Assembly: GCA_029246385.1 (NCBI GenBank)
Contig: JAQWNG010000043.1
Span: 62,001-126,000 of the forward strand
Source of the DNA: Halioglobus sp.
GTDB lineage: Bacteria; Pseudomonadota; Gammaproteobacteria; Pseudomonadales; Halieaceae
Length of the DNA stretch: 64,000 bases
Direction: 5' to 3'
Positions 29,079 through 38,342 of this stretch are shown here, in pieces. The first letter of the stretch is position 1; every line of letters starts with the position of its first letter. Both the position numbers and the translations under genes were made by a program. The notes beneath the pieces were generated by a model. It searched no databases. It worked only from the letters and a program-made list of their open reading frames with translations, and was not told where the DNA came from.

Positions 29079-29190
29079 ACTGACCCCTATATTGATAATA
29101 TCGATATATAATATAGATTATAACTGTTTTACCGATTTAAAGGCAATCCGTATGCTGACGACTTAGACATTTGATAAAGAGCAAAAGCCC
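29079..29190. promoter_or_regulatory. Divergent finR-fpr control region with AT-rich dyads
   Basis: The gap between the two start codons contains the inverted repeat TATAAT-ATAG-ATTATA at about 29107-29122 and the nearby palindrome GATAATATC at about 29094-29102. AT-rich interrupted dyads of this size are usual LysR-family binding sites (T-N11-A type), so this is the likely FinR operator for both genes. Confidence 0.5.
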
Positions 29191-29964
29191 ATGGCACAGA
29201 TACTCCGAGAGCAGGTAACCGCTGTCCACCATTGGACAGACCGTCTATTTAGCTTTAAGACCACGCGCAACCCGAGTTTTCGATTCAAGAATGGCCATTT
29301 CACCATGATTGGACTGGAGAGCGAGGGTAAGCCACTCATGCGTGCCTATAGTCTTGCCAGCGCCAATCATGAGGATGAACTGGAGTTCTTTAGTATTAAA
29401 GTGCCCGATGGACCCCTTACGTCTAAATTGCAGGCGATTGAGGTAGGCGATGCCTTGTTAGTCAATAGCAAGGCCACGGGCACGCTGGTGCAGGACAACC
29501 TGCTACCGGGCAAGCATCTGTATCTTATCGCTACCGGCACCGGGCTTGCGCCTTTTTTGAGTCTCATTCGGGATCCCGAGATTTATGAACAGTACGACAA
29601 GATTATTTTGACCCATGGCTGCCGCTATACTGATGAACTAGCCTATCGGGAATTGATTACCGATCATCTCCCGCGGCACGAATACCTCGGCGAAATGGTG
29701 CGTGAAAAACTGCTCTATTATCCAACGGTGACAAGGGAAAAGTTTGCCAATAATGGCAGACTAACTGACCTGCTGCGTATTGAAAAGCTCACTAGGGACC
29801 TTGGTTTGCCACCAGTAAATACCGATACGGATAGATTCATGATTTGCGGCAGTCCTAGTATGTTAAAGGACATATCCAGCTTCTTAGATGGTCTCGGTAT
29901 GCAGGAGGCGCGTCATGGCAATGCTGGACATTATGTTATTGAGCGGGCTTTTGTAGAAAGCTAA
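29191..29964 (+). CDS. fpr: Ferredoxin-NADP(+) reductase
   Basis: This 257-residue flavoenzyme passes electrons between NADPH and ferredoxin or flavodoxin. The FAD-binding motif is MRAYSLASANHED (RAYS), followed by a glycine-rich nucleotide site IATGTGLAPFLSL, a NADPH-binding segment THGCRYTDELAY and the aromatic C-terminal region HYVIERAFVES. Length is that of the bacterial short-type Fpr. Under oxidative stress it supports repair of iron-sulfur proteins, which agrees with its divergent FinR regulator. Confidence 0.95.
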   Translation: MAQILREQVTAVHHWTDRLFSFKTTRNPSFRFKNGHFTMIGLESEGKPLMRAYSLASANHEDELEFFSIKVPDGPLTSKLQAIEVGDALLVNSKATGTLVQDNLLPGKHLYLIATGTGLAPFLSLIRDPEIYEQYDKIILTHGCRYTDELAYRELITDHLPRHEYLGEMVREKLLYYPTVTREKFANNGRLTDLLRIEKLTRDLGLPPVNTDTDRFMICGSPSMLKDISSFLDGLGMQEARHGNAGHYVIERAFVES

Positions 29965-30092
29965 GTGACACAAAGGGAATTCTAGCTCTTATGTTTCAGC
30001 ACACGCTGCGCATCCTTATTAGTCAACATGTTTCAGTGTAGAACTTGTCGCCCTTTAGTATATATTAGTACTTTTTGTTAATGGAAAGCGCG

Positions 30093-30893
30093 ATGAGCGA
30101 TCAATTTGGAAGTCGCAATAACGACCTTGCCCCCGCCAAGACCTACCACCTCATTGTTGGTGGTTTGACGGGCATAGGGCTTATTATTGCCTGCTTTGCT
30201 GTGGTTACAACATCGCGCGATGTTCTGCCTCTGAGTGCAGGTTTATTTACAGTTGCTTTTTTAGCTATTTCGACGATAGTTTGGATTGTGGTCGTCCCTC
30301 GAGCCTTTGTACTTGGATTTACGGCGGCACTGTTGACTATGCTTATGGGCTGGCGGATTGCAGGTTCGCTAGATATTCATTTGGTTGCATGGGCACTATT
30401 GCCGGCATTCTTGTCTGCACTTGCCGTTTTGTTTATCGCTAGGAATGAAGATTTAAAGCGCACTGTGCCAGTAATGGACGCTACGGATTGGGGGCTGACG
30501 TTTTTGCGACTGTATGTTGGGTTTGATCTTGTCCCGCACTTTACTGAAAAGCTTTTCGCGGGTTCTGCGCCGCGCTTGGAAGATGTTGCAGCTTTTCAGA
30601 GTATGGGGCTGACGGGCGCTTTTTGGTTCGTGATAGCTGCAGGTCTTTGTGAGTTAGGAATCGCTATTGGTATTGGTCTGGGTTTCTTTACTCGTCTGGC
30701 AGGTGCTTGCGCAGCGCTTTATTTCCTGATCGCGAGCTATCTTGGAGGACATTTTAGTAACGGTTTCATCTGGGCGTCTGAGGGCGGTGGTTGGGAATAC
30801 CCAGCCTTAATGATAGCCTTATTTATGGTGTTTGCTGCTGTCGGTGCCACCCGATTTTCGTTGGATGATGCGTTACGCAACGTGATTCGTTGA
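30093..30893 (+). CDS. DoxX-family membrane protein
   Basis: This roughly 266-residue protein is almost wholly hydrophobic, with about eight membrane helices. The C-terminal half (from about residue 130) contains a DoxX-like unit: GLTFLRLYVGFDLVPHFTEKLFAGS, a helix with FFTRLAGACAALYFLIASYLGGHFSNGF and GGGWEYPALMIALF. DoxX-type proteins have been linked to quinone or thiol redox chemistry but most are uncharacterised. The frame begins at TTG 30075; I prefer ATG 30093, which follows GGAAAG at a suitable distance. Confidence 0.75.
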   Translation: MSDQFGSRNNDLAPAKTYHLIVGGLTGIGLIIACFAVVTTSRDVLPLSAGLFTVAFLAISTIVWIVVVPRAFVLGFTAALLTMLMGWRIAGSLDIHLVAWALLPAFLSALAVLFIARNEDLKRTVPVMDATDWGLTFLRLYVGFDLVPHFTEKLFAGSAPRLEDVAAFQSMGLTGAFWFVIAAGLCELGIAIGIGLGFFTRLAGACAALYFLIASYLGGHFSNGFIWASEGGGWEYPALMIALFMVFAAVGATRFSLDDALRNVIR

Positions 30894-30974
30894 CGGGTAA
30901 TTTGTGATAACTAGTTGCAATAGTAGGGTCGACGTTTTTCACCCTAGCAGAGTGCTTAGATGTGGAGATAGAAT

Positions 30975-31502
30975 ATGACATATAGCCGATTTTTACCGTT
31001 GATCGCTTTGTGCTTGGCCGCTTTGCTTAGTGCTTGCAACAATCTGTACAGCACGTCTTCGGCCATCATTGATTACAACCGAAATTACGATTTTAGTCGC
31101 GTCCGCACTATTGCGATGCAGCCGATACCTCGGGACACAGTCGAGACTATGATGACGTCTGATGCACTGATTGTCAGTATCAATGAGGCGTTGACTGCAG
31201 AATTGCAGCAGCGGGGCTTCCGTATTGCGACAGAAGATTCTTACGCGGATATGTTTCTCTCTTGGAGGTTTGTGCCGCAACAAAGTACCACAGTCAGCAC
31301 GTTCGATCCGGCGACACAGCAGGTTATAGAGGCTACCATTTTTGTCGATATGATTGATCCAGTCATTTTGCAAACTGTGTGGAGAGCTAATTTTCGCGCA
31401 CAGCTAGATACTCAAGTTGACACCGATGGCACCGGTGAATTCAGTCGGAAGGCGGCATCAGCAATTCTCGCGCAATTTCCACCCATCTCGATAGCGCGCT
31501 AA
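30975..31502 (+). CDS. DUF4136-type lipoprotein
   Basis: This 175-residue exported protein has a signal peptide ending in the lipobox LLSAC (Cys21) and the DUF4136 beginning (DYNRNYDFSRVRTIAM). The central part (ADMFLSWRFVPQQ) and C-terminal amphipathic strands complete the domain. Function is unknown; such lipoproteins are typically outer-membrane attached. The gene sits between DoxX and rhlE genes on the same strand, with gaps of about 80 and 120 bases. Confidence 0.82.
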   Translation: MTYSRFLPLIALCLAALLSACNNLYSTSSAIIDYNRNYDFSRVRTIAMQPIPRDTVETMMTSDALIVSINEALTAELQQRGFRIATEDSYADMFLSWRFVPQQSTTVSTFDPATQQVIEATIFVDMIDPVILQTVWRANFRAQLDTQVDTDGTGEFSRKAASAILAQFPPISIAR

Positions 31503-31514
31503 CTTGGCACCGCC

Positions 31515-31541
31515 TGAATAAGCGCTTGCGATCGCTATTCA
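31515..31541 (+). terminator. Hairpin downstream of the DUF4136 gene
   Basis: TGAATAAGCG and CGCTATTCA form a nine-base-pair stem with one bulged base and an eight-base loop, starting about a dozen bases after the stop codon. No T-run follows, so a Rho-independent terminator is only possible, not certain. Confidence 0.35.
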
Positions 31542-31622
31542 ACTGTCGATACTGTAACCTGTGGTAGTGTTTAGTTAGTCAATCGCGCGTGCCTTTCATC
31601 TAAATAAGCCAAGAGAATTTTC

Positions 31623-32906
31623 ATGACATTTGACGAGCTCGGTTTGTCCGCGCCGCTGTTACGTGCAATCGAGGAGAAGGGCTATAGCGAACCCAGTTCG
31701 ATTCAGGCAGCTGCTATTCCAGCTGTTCTATCGGGTCGCGATCTAATGGCTGCAGCCCAGACTGGCACGGGTAAAACGGCCGGATTTACACTGCCGATAT
31801 TAGAATCACTGCATGCAAAGGGAGTCGCACATCCGCGGCGCATCAGAGTGCTGGTGCTCACTCCTACCCGTGAATTGGCTGCTCAGGTTGCCGAAAGTAT
31901 CGTGACTTATGGCGCGCATCTGCCGTTTCAGTCGGCAGTGATATTTGGTGGAGTCAAATCCAGTCCGCAGATTATCGCCCTGCGTGCAGGGGTCGATATT
32001 CTGGTAGCCACGCCCGGTCGATTGTTGGATTTGTGTCAACAGGGCGAGGTGAAACTCTCGAAGCTGGAAGTTTTCGTTTTGGATGAGGCTGATCGCATGC
32101 TCGACATGGGATTTATTCATGATATACGTCGCATTCTTAGGTTGCTGCCGCGGCGGCGTCAAAACTTGATGTTCTCGGCCACGTTCGCTAGCGAGATTAG
32201 GGGGCTGGCCAAAACGATAATGAGCAACCCGTTGGAAGTGTCGGTTTCCGCACCCAACACGACCGCCGAGAAAGTGAAACAGTGGGTATACCCGGTAGAC
32301 AAAATCCGTAAATCTGCATTGCTGCGGGAACTTATAGTTCAGAACGATTGGCAGCAGGTATTAGTGTTCAGCCGGACAAAGCACGGTGCTAATCGACTGT
32401 CAGCGTATTTGGAAAAGGCCGGTGTCAATGCTTCCGCGATTCACGGTAACAAGAGTCAGGGCGCTCGCACCAAGGCTTTGTCAGGATTTAAGAGCGGTAA
32501 GATACGTGTTTTGGTGGCAACGGATATTGCAGCCCGGGGACTTGATATTGCACAACTGCCACAGGTAGTGAATTTCGACTTGCCAAATGTCCCTGAAGAT
32601 TATGTGCATCGGATTGGTCGGACGGGTCGAGCGGGTGCTTCCGGACGCGCATTTTCTCTGGTTAGCGCGGATGAGATCAAGCAGCTCAATGATATCGAAC
32701 AAGTTATTCAGAGACACATTGTCCGCGAGTACGTGGACGGATTTGAGCCTGATCACGAGGTGCCTGCCAGTGCACCCTTACGCAAGTCTCGTGCGTCAGC
32801 AAAGGGGACGCCTGGCGGTGTGAGAGGCCGTCGCAATGAAAAGCGTGCTCCTGCGTCGCGTGGACGCAGTGGTGAGGGGAATAATAGGCCGAAACAAAAA
32901 AAGTGA
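31623..32906 (+). CDS. rhlE: DEAD-box RNA helicase RhlE
   Basis: This 427-residue helicase unwinds short RNA duplexes in ribosome assembly and RNA decay, often at low temperature. Motifs are [10 protein letters not shown] (Q motif), [39 protein letters not shown] and [10 protein letters not shown]. The core ends near residue 370 and a basic tail follows ([17 protein letters not shown], then [17 protein letters not shown]), typical of RhlE and probably RNA-binding. The other DEAD-box gene, dbpA, is 8 kb upstream, so the cell uses at least two specialised helicases in this region. Confidence 0.93.
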   Translation: MTFDELGLSAPLLRAIEEKGYSEPSSIQAAAIPAVLSGRDLMAAAQTGTGKTAGFTLPILESLHAKGVAHPRRIRVLVLTPTRELAAQVAESIVTYGAHLPFQSAVIFGGVKSSPQIIALRAGVDILVATPGRLLDLCQQGEVKLSKLEVFVLDEADRMLDMGFIHDIRRILRLLPRRRQNLMFSATFASEIRGLAKTIMSNPLEVSVSAPNTTAEKVKQWVYPVDKIRKSALLRELIVQNDWQQVLVFSRTKHGANRLSAYLEKAGVNASAIHGNKSQGARTKALSGFKSGKIRVLVATDIAARGLDIAQLPQVVNFDLPNVPEDYVHRIGRTGRAGASGRAFSLVSADEIKQLNDIEQVIQRHIVREYVDGFEPDHEVPASAPLRKSRASAKGTPGGVRGRRNEKRAPASRGRSGEGNNRPKQKK

Positions 32907-32917
32907 ATTCTCAACAG

Positions 32918-32935
32918 CCCAAGATAGTTTGGGCG
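32918..32935. terminator. Hairpin between rhlE and the acyl-CoA synthetase gene
   Basis: GCCCAA-gatagt-TTGGGC is a perfect six-base-pair stem about a dozen bases after the rhlE stop, in the gap between convergent genes. It may terminate either transcript. No T-run is present. Confidence 0.4.
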
Positions 32936-32994
32936 TTAGTAGCACATCTATTATGCGTAGTGCCCTCTCAGAGCTTAAAGGAGTCGCAGACTAA

Positions 32995-34794
32995 TCAGTA
33001 GCCTGCCTTTCCTGCCTGTAATATAGCTGCAAAATCGGCAGTCAACCGCTCATAGGTCTCACTGCGCGGTTTTAGCACAAAGATAGGGTCATTGACCCGG
33101 TCTAGATCGTATCCCTCCTTGCGTAACTCCCCTTTGACCATTTTGTACGTGCCCGTTGTGTCCAATTCACTTTGTATACGAATAAAAACTGGCCTAGCGT
33201 AAGCGGGAAGGTGTCTGTTGATGTACTGTGAAAAAATCTCCACGTTCAGCGTGCCAAGTCCTTCAGCCAACACCAGCGATGCCATGCCAGCCTTACCGTC
33301 AGCTTTCGGAATATCCACGCCGTAGACGTTGCAAAAATCGATCTGACTCTCGGCATTAATGATTTCACCGACTTCATTGGTTGAAACGTTTTCAGATTTC
33401 CAGCGAAAAGTGTCGCCCACACGATCGACGAATTGGAAATGTGGCAGTCCAAGAGAAAACCCTACGTCTACCGTTTTCATTAGATCACCGGTATTAAACC
33501 ATGCGTCTCCGCTTTCAAAGATGTCCCGTAAGATCTTTTTGTCAGTAGCTTCTTTGCTGGTGTAACCTTCAAATGTTGTTTTTTCTGTTATTTTTCCCAG
33601 CAGCAGTCCAGGCTCGCCATCGGGGACCACTACGCAGTGGCCATTTTCATCAGATATAATTTTATCCGCATCTACATCGTATTTTACTAAAGCTATCGGA
33701 ACGCTGGTGGTGCCAACTGTGCAATCCTTGTTTAACATGTTTACGAAGGCAACATTGCCTTCGCTCGAACCGTAAAACTCTGCTATGCGTTTAACGCCAA
33801 AGCGAGTTTTGAATTCATGCCAGACATCCGGTCGCAGCCCGTTGCCCATCATGCGGGTGAGGGGAGTTTTGTGATCGTCTGCCTGGGCAGGAATATTCAG
33901 CAGGTAACGGCATAACTCGCCAATATAAATAAAGCAGGTTGCACGATGTTCTCGCACCTCACGAAGGAAGTTACTGCCGGAAAATTTTCGCCGAATAAAC
34001 ATGCAGGCTCCGGTAGAAAACGCAGCACCTGCACCGAGGAACAGGCCTGTGCCGTGATAGAGCGGCAGACAGAGGTAGATGCAGTCGTTCTCCTTACACT
34101 TAATGCCGGCCTTGTATGAAAGTGCAGAGGACAGCAGAAAGCGACGATTAGTGATTATAGAGGCTTTTGGCAGGCCTGTTGTCCCGGAGGTATACATGTA
34201 AAGTGCTACGTCGGCTAACGTGTTTTGCTTTGTCTGAGTCGGATTTGTATCTCCGCCGTCGCCTTCAAGGCTGATAGCCCAAGCAGGACACGGAAGCTTG
34301 CCTGCGTCTGTAGAAAACAGCCAATGCTTGATAGAGTCAAGGTCGGGATCGGATTTCACATCGGTTACTTCTTGCAGACGCTCTTCGCCGAAAATGCACA
34401 TCTTAGCCTTGCTGACCTTGATGCAGTGAATGAGAGGTGAGCCAGTTAGATTGGTATTGATCAGCGCGACAATTGCCCCCAGTTTATTTAGAGCAATAAG
34501 TGATGTCAGGAATTCGATGCGATTTTCCATGATCAGGCTCACGGCATCTCCAGCGACTAAGCCATGTGCGCGCAAGGCGTTTGAACACCGATTAGCCTCA
34601 GCGTTTAGCTCCATCCAAGTAAGACTCTGACTTTCAAAAATTACAGCAGGATGTCGAGGGAAGCGCGCTGCGGTGCGTTCTACCCGAGCTGCAAGGCAAT
34701 CTGCAGTGGCCAATGGTCGCACTTTGGTTTCCTTGGTCACCTCCAGCAGGGTGGGAACCTCTACCAGTGTTGAGAGGATGCTTTTTAGACCCAT
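32995..34794 (-). CDS. Long-chain acyl-CoA synthetase (FadD/FATP-like)
   Basis: This 599-residue adenylate-forming enzyme activates a carboxylic acid with ATP and coenzyme A. The AMP-binding loop YTSGTTGLPKASI, the FYGSSEGNVAF motif that positions the adenylate, and the FNTGD and DRVGDTFRWKSENVSTNE segments are present. The VGDTFRWKSENVS hinge and the overall length resemble FadD6 and the fatty-acid transport protein group, which favours a long or very long chain or bulky (steroid or branched) acid. It probably feeds beta-oxidation. The next genes on the same strand lie 300 bases upstream. Confidence 0.92.
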   Translation of the reverse strand: MGLKSILSTLVEVPTLLEVTKETKVRPLATADCLAARVERTAARFPRHPAVIFESQSLTWMELNAEANRCSNALRAHGLVAGDAVSLIMENRIEFLTSLIALNKLGAIVALINTNLTGSPLIHCIKVSKAKMCIFGEERLQEVTDVKSDPDLDSIKHWLFSTDAGKLPCPAWAISLEGDGGDTNPTQTKQNTLADVALYMYTSGTTGLPKASIITNRRFLLSSALSYKAGIKCKENDCIYLCLPLYHGTGLFLGAGAAFSTGACMFIRRKFSGSNFLREVREHRATCFIYIGELCRYLLNIPAQADDHKTPLTRMMGNGLRPDVWHEFKTRFGVKRIAEFYGSSEGNVAFVNMLNKDCTVGTTSVPIALVKYDVDADKIISDENGHCVVVPDGEPGLLLGKITEKTTFEGYTSKEATDKKILRDIFESGDAWFNTGDLMKTVDVGFSLGLPHFQFVDRVGDTFRWKSENVSTNEVGEIINAESQIDFCNVYGVDIPKADGKAGMASLVLAEGLGTLNVEIFSQYINRHLPAYARPVFIRIQSELDTTGTYKMVKGELRKEGYDLDRVNDPIFVLKPRSETYERLTADFAAILQAGKAGY

Positions 34795-35095
34795 GATGTG
34801 GTTCTCTATAGTTGTCGTTTAGGCAAAACAATAACGGGCGTACGCCAGAATAGTCAGATAATATCAATTTTAATTTTATAGGTCAGAATTTTCTTGGCCT
34901 CAATTCATAGAAGATTGGCCATTTTGTCATTCGGAAAACGCAAGAGTTGGGCGTTTTATTGTGCTTTCGGCACCAATCGGACATTTACGCGCATAGACGT
35001 TTTTCTTCTCGCAGAATTTTTCTGCTGGAGTGGGCAGGGCAAGTCTGCCCAAGTAATTTAATCAATAGGAATAACGCGGGACGGTTCATCAACGT
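34795..35095. other. Intergenic stretch with two adjacent hairpins
   Basis: No gene is visible here. Two inverted repeats stand close together: GCAGAA-ttt-TTCTGC at about 35011-35025 and GGGCAG-ggcaagt-CTGCCC at about 35032-35050. They lie 45-85 bases beyond the stop codon of the minus-strand EEP gene and may form its transcription end. The rest is AT-rich and probably includes the promoter of the acyl-CoA synthetase. Confidence 0.4.
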
Positions 35096-35866
35096 TCACA
35101 GGCGAAACACGCCAAAAAGCGCCGCGTGGTCAGATAACTCGCGCCAATGTTGCGTACTGAGACGCTGACAAACGTTTGGTTTCAATCCACGGTAGTAAAT
35201 CCGATCCACTGGCAGAAGCGGTGCCCAAACGGGAAAGGTCAAGGCGTGACGACCATGCAGTTTTACGAACAGTTCCTCCAAGCCCAACTCAGTCTGCAGA
35301 GGGTGCCCCGCGCGGCGGCGCCAGTCATTGAAATCCCCGGCGATGATTAGTGGTTCATGATCGGGGACATGACGCTTTATTCTGTCAATGAGAGCCCGTA
35401 GTTGCTCGCGACGTTCCTGCTCGAGCAGTCCTAAGTGGACGCACAGGGTATGCAGACGACTATTTTTTTGTGGGAGTTCAATTACGCCGTGCAGTATGCT
35501 GCGACTAGAACCTCGGAAAATTGAAATATCGATATTTTCCCAGCTGACGAAAGGATGCTTGCTTAAAATAGCATTACCATGATCGCCTTTACGGTAGATC
35601 GCGTTGCGTCCATAAGCGAAGTGAGGCCAAGCCTCTTCTGCCAAGTACTCAAAATGCGGCTGGTCCGGATAAGAGAAGCGTCGACGCTTGGCACTACTTT
35701 TAATCGCTGTACCATGAATTTCTTGCAGGAAGACGATATCTGCGCCGGTCTCCGCGATACGGTCGCGCATAGCCTTCAATACAAACCGACGGTTGCCAGT
35801 GCAGTAGCCCTTGTGGATGTTGTAGGTCAATACATTGATATCTTCATTCATAGGTATATCCGCCAT
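35096..35866 (-). CDS. Endonuclease/exonuclease/phosphatase family protein
   Basis: This 256-residue protein has the EEP fold shared by DNase I, sphingomyelinases and inositol phosphatases. The metal and catalytic motifs are LTYNIHKGYC, IVFLQEIHG, LCVHLGLLEQERREQL, IIAGDFNDWRRRAG and SDHAALFG. No signal peptide is evident, so it is probably cytoplasmic. It begins 14 bases downstream of the sorbosone-dehydrogenase-like gene and is likely cotranscribed with it. The substrate cannot be distinguished between nucleic acid and phosphoester. Confidence 0.87.
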   Translation of the reverse strand: MADIPMNEDINVLTYNIHKGYCTGNRRFVLKAMRDRIAETGADIVFLQEIHGTAIKSSAKRRRFSYPDQPHFEYLAEEAWPHFAYGRNAIYRKGDHGNAILSKHPFVSWENIDISIFRGSSRSILHGVIELPQKNSRLHTLCVHLGLLEQERREQLRALIDRIKRHVPDHEPLIIAGDFNDWRRRAGHPLQTELGLEELFVKLHGRHALTFPVWAPLLPVDRIYYRGLKPNVCQRLSTQHWRELSDHAALFGVFRL

Positions 35867-35880
35867 AAAGTCACCGAAAG

Positions 35881-37404
35881 CTAGCGTCCTTCAGCGGAAT
35901 TTGTATGTGGCTGCCGTAGCAAAAAAACTGCGAGTGCTCGCTGTTCTGATTGCGTCAGAGGGAATAAAGGCATGGGCGATGGCGGCGCTGCCAGCACGTC
36001 GATAACTGCCGCATAACCGAGACGCTCATTCAGATTTTCTAATTGGTGCGGGTTTTCACCTTGTTCATGACAACTTTGACACTGGTAGTGCTGATAAAGC
36101 GCATTTCCCTGATCAGCCATGGTGGTCATATTGGCTTCGTTAAGCCATTCAGGCGTCTGCGTATCGAGGCGATTCACCGTGGGTACTGCAAAGGCGGCAG
36201 CGGTATTATTGTCGGTTGCGCCGTAGCGAACGCGATAGATTGCTCCGGCGTAATCATCCGAGACGTAAATGACGCCATCAGGCCCTTGAGCGACATCAAC
36301 CGGACGGCCACTTATCGTACCGTTCTGATTGAAGCCGGTTAGAAAATCGCGTTCTTCGATACCGTCGTCTCCCCAGTGCAGTGACACTACTTTATACCCA
36401 TCAGGAGAGCTGCGATTCCAGGAGCCGTGCAACGCCGCCAGCGCAGTGCGTCCATACGACGGAGGGAGAGTGTCTGCATCAAGGAATGTCATCCCCAACG
36501 GCGCATTATGGGCGCGAAAATTGTGCACAGGAGCGGTCGGATCGCGGTTTTTCGCAAGCGGATCATCGCCCATGTCTGGGTCGGCAATGTTGTCGCCATA
36601 AAAGTAGGGCCACCCATAAAATTTACCCACTTCTATTTGGTTTAATTCACAGGGGGGGAGATTATCGCCTAGCAGATCGCGTCCGTTCTCAGTGGCATAG
36701 AGCGCGCCATTCCAGGGTGCCCAGTCAAAGCCAACACTGTTTCGCAGCCCTGTTGCAATAATTTCTGGCTGGCTGCCATCAAGCTGAAAACGCATAAGCG
36801 TTGCACGTCTGGCATCTTCTTCCTCGCAGATATTGCAAGTAGACCCCTGCGCCAAATATAGCTTTTGATCCTGGCCTATGCGAATGGTTTTGCTCCAATG
36901 GTTGCCATTGTCTGTCAAGTCCCTCACTACGGGCTGCAGAACACCATTAACAGTTCCAGTGTCACTGTCAAAATGTATGCGGCTCACGCGATTCGATTCG
37001 GCGATATATAACCACCCGTCGCTGATATCCATGCCCAGTGGCCGCTCTAAACCCTCAATCAACGTCGCCCGAGTATCGGGTTTACCGTCCCCATTTTCAT
37101 CACGCCCCAGCAGCATTATGTCACCCGAATAGGGTCTGCTGACCAATAGGTCTCCGGCTGGTGTGAAAAGCAAAAAGCGGGCGCGCGGCAGGTCTGCTTC
37201 GTAAAGTTCTAAAGTGAAGCCCTCTGGAACCTTATATTGTTGCCGCACGACATCACTATTGGCCGCAGGGCCGGCTATGCCCACTATGCTACTGACCAGC
37301 ATGCGGAGGCTGGAACTGTCTGTGGTGCCGCTGGCCAGTAAAAAGATCGGTATACTAACGAATAGCAGCAGTAGCAGGCTCACGCCGATTAACAATTTAC
37401 GCAT
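35881..37404 (-). CDS. Sorbosone-dehydrogenase-type beta-propeller fused to cytochrome c
   Basis: This 507-residue protein begins with a signal peptide or anchor (about residues 1-25), then a six-bladed propeller of the glucose/sorbosone dehydrogenase family (about residues 55-395, with PEGFTLELYEADLPRARFL, the DISDGWLYIAES blade and GWPYFYGDNI), then a C-terminal class I cytochrome c domain with the haem site CQSCH (about residue 440). It should oxidise a sugar or alcohol in the periplasm with a PQQ-like cofactor and pass electrons to its own haem. PQQ synthesis genes are not in the window. The EEP gene follows after 14 bases. Confidence 0.88.
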   Translation of the reverse strand: MRKLLIGVSLLLLLFVSIPIFLLASGTTDSSSLRMLVSSIVGIAGPAANSDVVRQQYKVPEGFTLELYEADLPRARFLLFTPAGDLLVSRPYSGDIMLLGRDENGDGKPDTRATLIEGLERPLGMDISDGWLYIAESNRVSRIHFDSDTGTVNGVLQPVVRDLTDNGNHWSKTIRIGQDQKLYLAQGSTCNICEEEDARRATLMRFQLDGSQPEIIATGLRNSVGFDWAPWNGALYATENGRDLLGDNLPPCELNQIEVGKFYGWPYFYGDNIADPDMGDDPLAKNRDPTAPVHNFRAHNAPLGMTFLDADTLPPSYGRTALAALHGSWNRSSPDGYKVVSLHWGDDGIEERDFLTGFNQNGTISGRPVDVAQGPDGVIYVSDDYAGAIYRVRYGATDNNTAAAFAVPTVNRLDTQTPEWLNEANMTTMADQGNALYQHYQCQSCHEQGENPHQLENLNERLGYAAVIDVLAAPPSPMPLFPLTQSEQRALAVFLLRQPHTNSAEGR

Positions 37405-37745
37405 AGGGTGTTCCTAATTCTTGATTCAGATATGTTGAGATAAAAGCAATCCGCAAATATAGCACAGGATGTGCTGCGAAGATCACCGGCTACAGCCCAT
37501 AGCTAGCGATTGACAGCGTTCTATGAGATACATTTGGACATCCCACGGTATGGTGCACAAAGAGAGTCTCTGGTGCCTTGTATCTTTACAGCGCTCTTTG
37601 GCGGCACAATGCTGGCAGATGAGGCTTGACCTGTGATCGTTAGATACACAAAATAGAGATCAGTTGGGTGACTATACATAGAGTGACCTTGCGATTTGAA
37701 TGCTTGCGTTAAGCATAATATTGATAGTGAATTTAAGGTTTTTTT
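37405..37745. other. Divergent intergenic region between propeller/cytochrome and SYLF genes
   Basis: This 341-base region carries no supported gene. Near the SYLF gene there is a short inverted repeat TGCTT-gcgtt-AAGCA at about 37701-37715, overlapping CATAAT at 37714-37719, which could be a -10 element; no spaced -35 is convincing. AAGG seven bases before the ATG at 37746 serves as ribosome binding site. The remainder presumably holds the promoter for the minus-strand gene. Confidence 0.3.
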
Positions 37746-38318
37746 ATGCGTAGACTCTTAAAGTTCGTTGTACTTCTAAGCCTGTGCGTCGGAGGTTCCG
37801 CCACATGGGCAAATAGTTACAGCGACACCATAAAGGCATTTAGTGGTGCCGGTGAAAGTGGGAAATACTTCAAGATGTCTTATGGGTATGCGGTATTTCC
37901 TACGGTAGGTAAGGGTGGGCTTTTTTATATCGGCGGAGGATACGGTGAAGGTAAGGTGTTTGTTAATGCCAAACATGTGGGAAATTCCACTATGACACAG
38001 TTGTCATTGGGACCGCAGATCGGAGCACAGGCCTTTAGTCAAATCATTTTTTTTCAGAATGAGCAGGCTTTCAATGATTTTACCTCCGGCAATTTTGAAT
38101 TCAGTGCCCAAGCCTCTGCTGTAGTGATTACAGCTGGTATATCTGCCGAAGCCAATACGGGGGGTGGCACTTCAGCAGGCATGAGTGGGGGGCGTAACGA
38201 TGCGGTTACAGCATCGGGCGGTTACCGCAAGGGCATGGCTATTTTTACCATAGCAACCGGCGGATTAATGTTTGAAGCCGCGTTGGGTGGACAGAAATTC
38301 AGTTACACACAGCTGTAG
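37746..38318 (+). CDS. SYLF/YSC84 domain lipid-binding protein
   Basis: This 190-residue exported protein has a signal peptide (about residues 1-22) and a SYLF domain for the rest. Typical features are YGYAVFPTVGKGGLFYIGGGYGEGKVF, a LGPQIGAQAFSQIIFFQNEQAFNDF strand-turn region, split here as LGPQIGAQAF and FFQNEQAFNDF, and the C-terminal GLMFEAALGGQKFSY. The domain binds phosphoinositides in eukaryotes; the bacterial role is unknown, likely periplasmic lipid or envelope related. It is transcribed alone and meets lutC convergently. Confidence 0.85.
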   Translation: MRRLLKFVVLLSLCVGGSATWANSYSDTIKAFSGAGESGKYFKMSYGYAVFPTVGKGGLFYIGGGYGEGKVFVNAKHVGNSTMTQLSLGPQIGAQAFSQIIFFQNEQAFNDFTSGNFEFSAQASAVVITAGISAEANTGGGTSAGMSGGRNDAVTASGGYRKGMAIFTIATGGLMFEAALGGQKFSYTQL

Positions 38319-38342
38319 CCGCTCTTTAAGTGGTCGTCTGCG

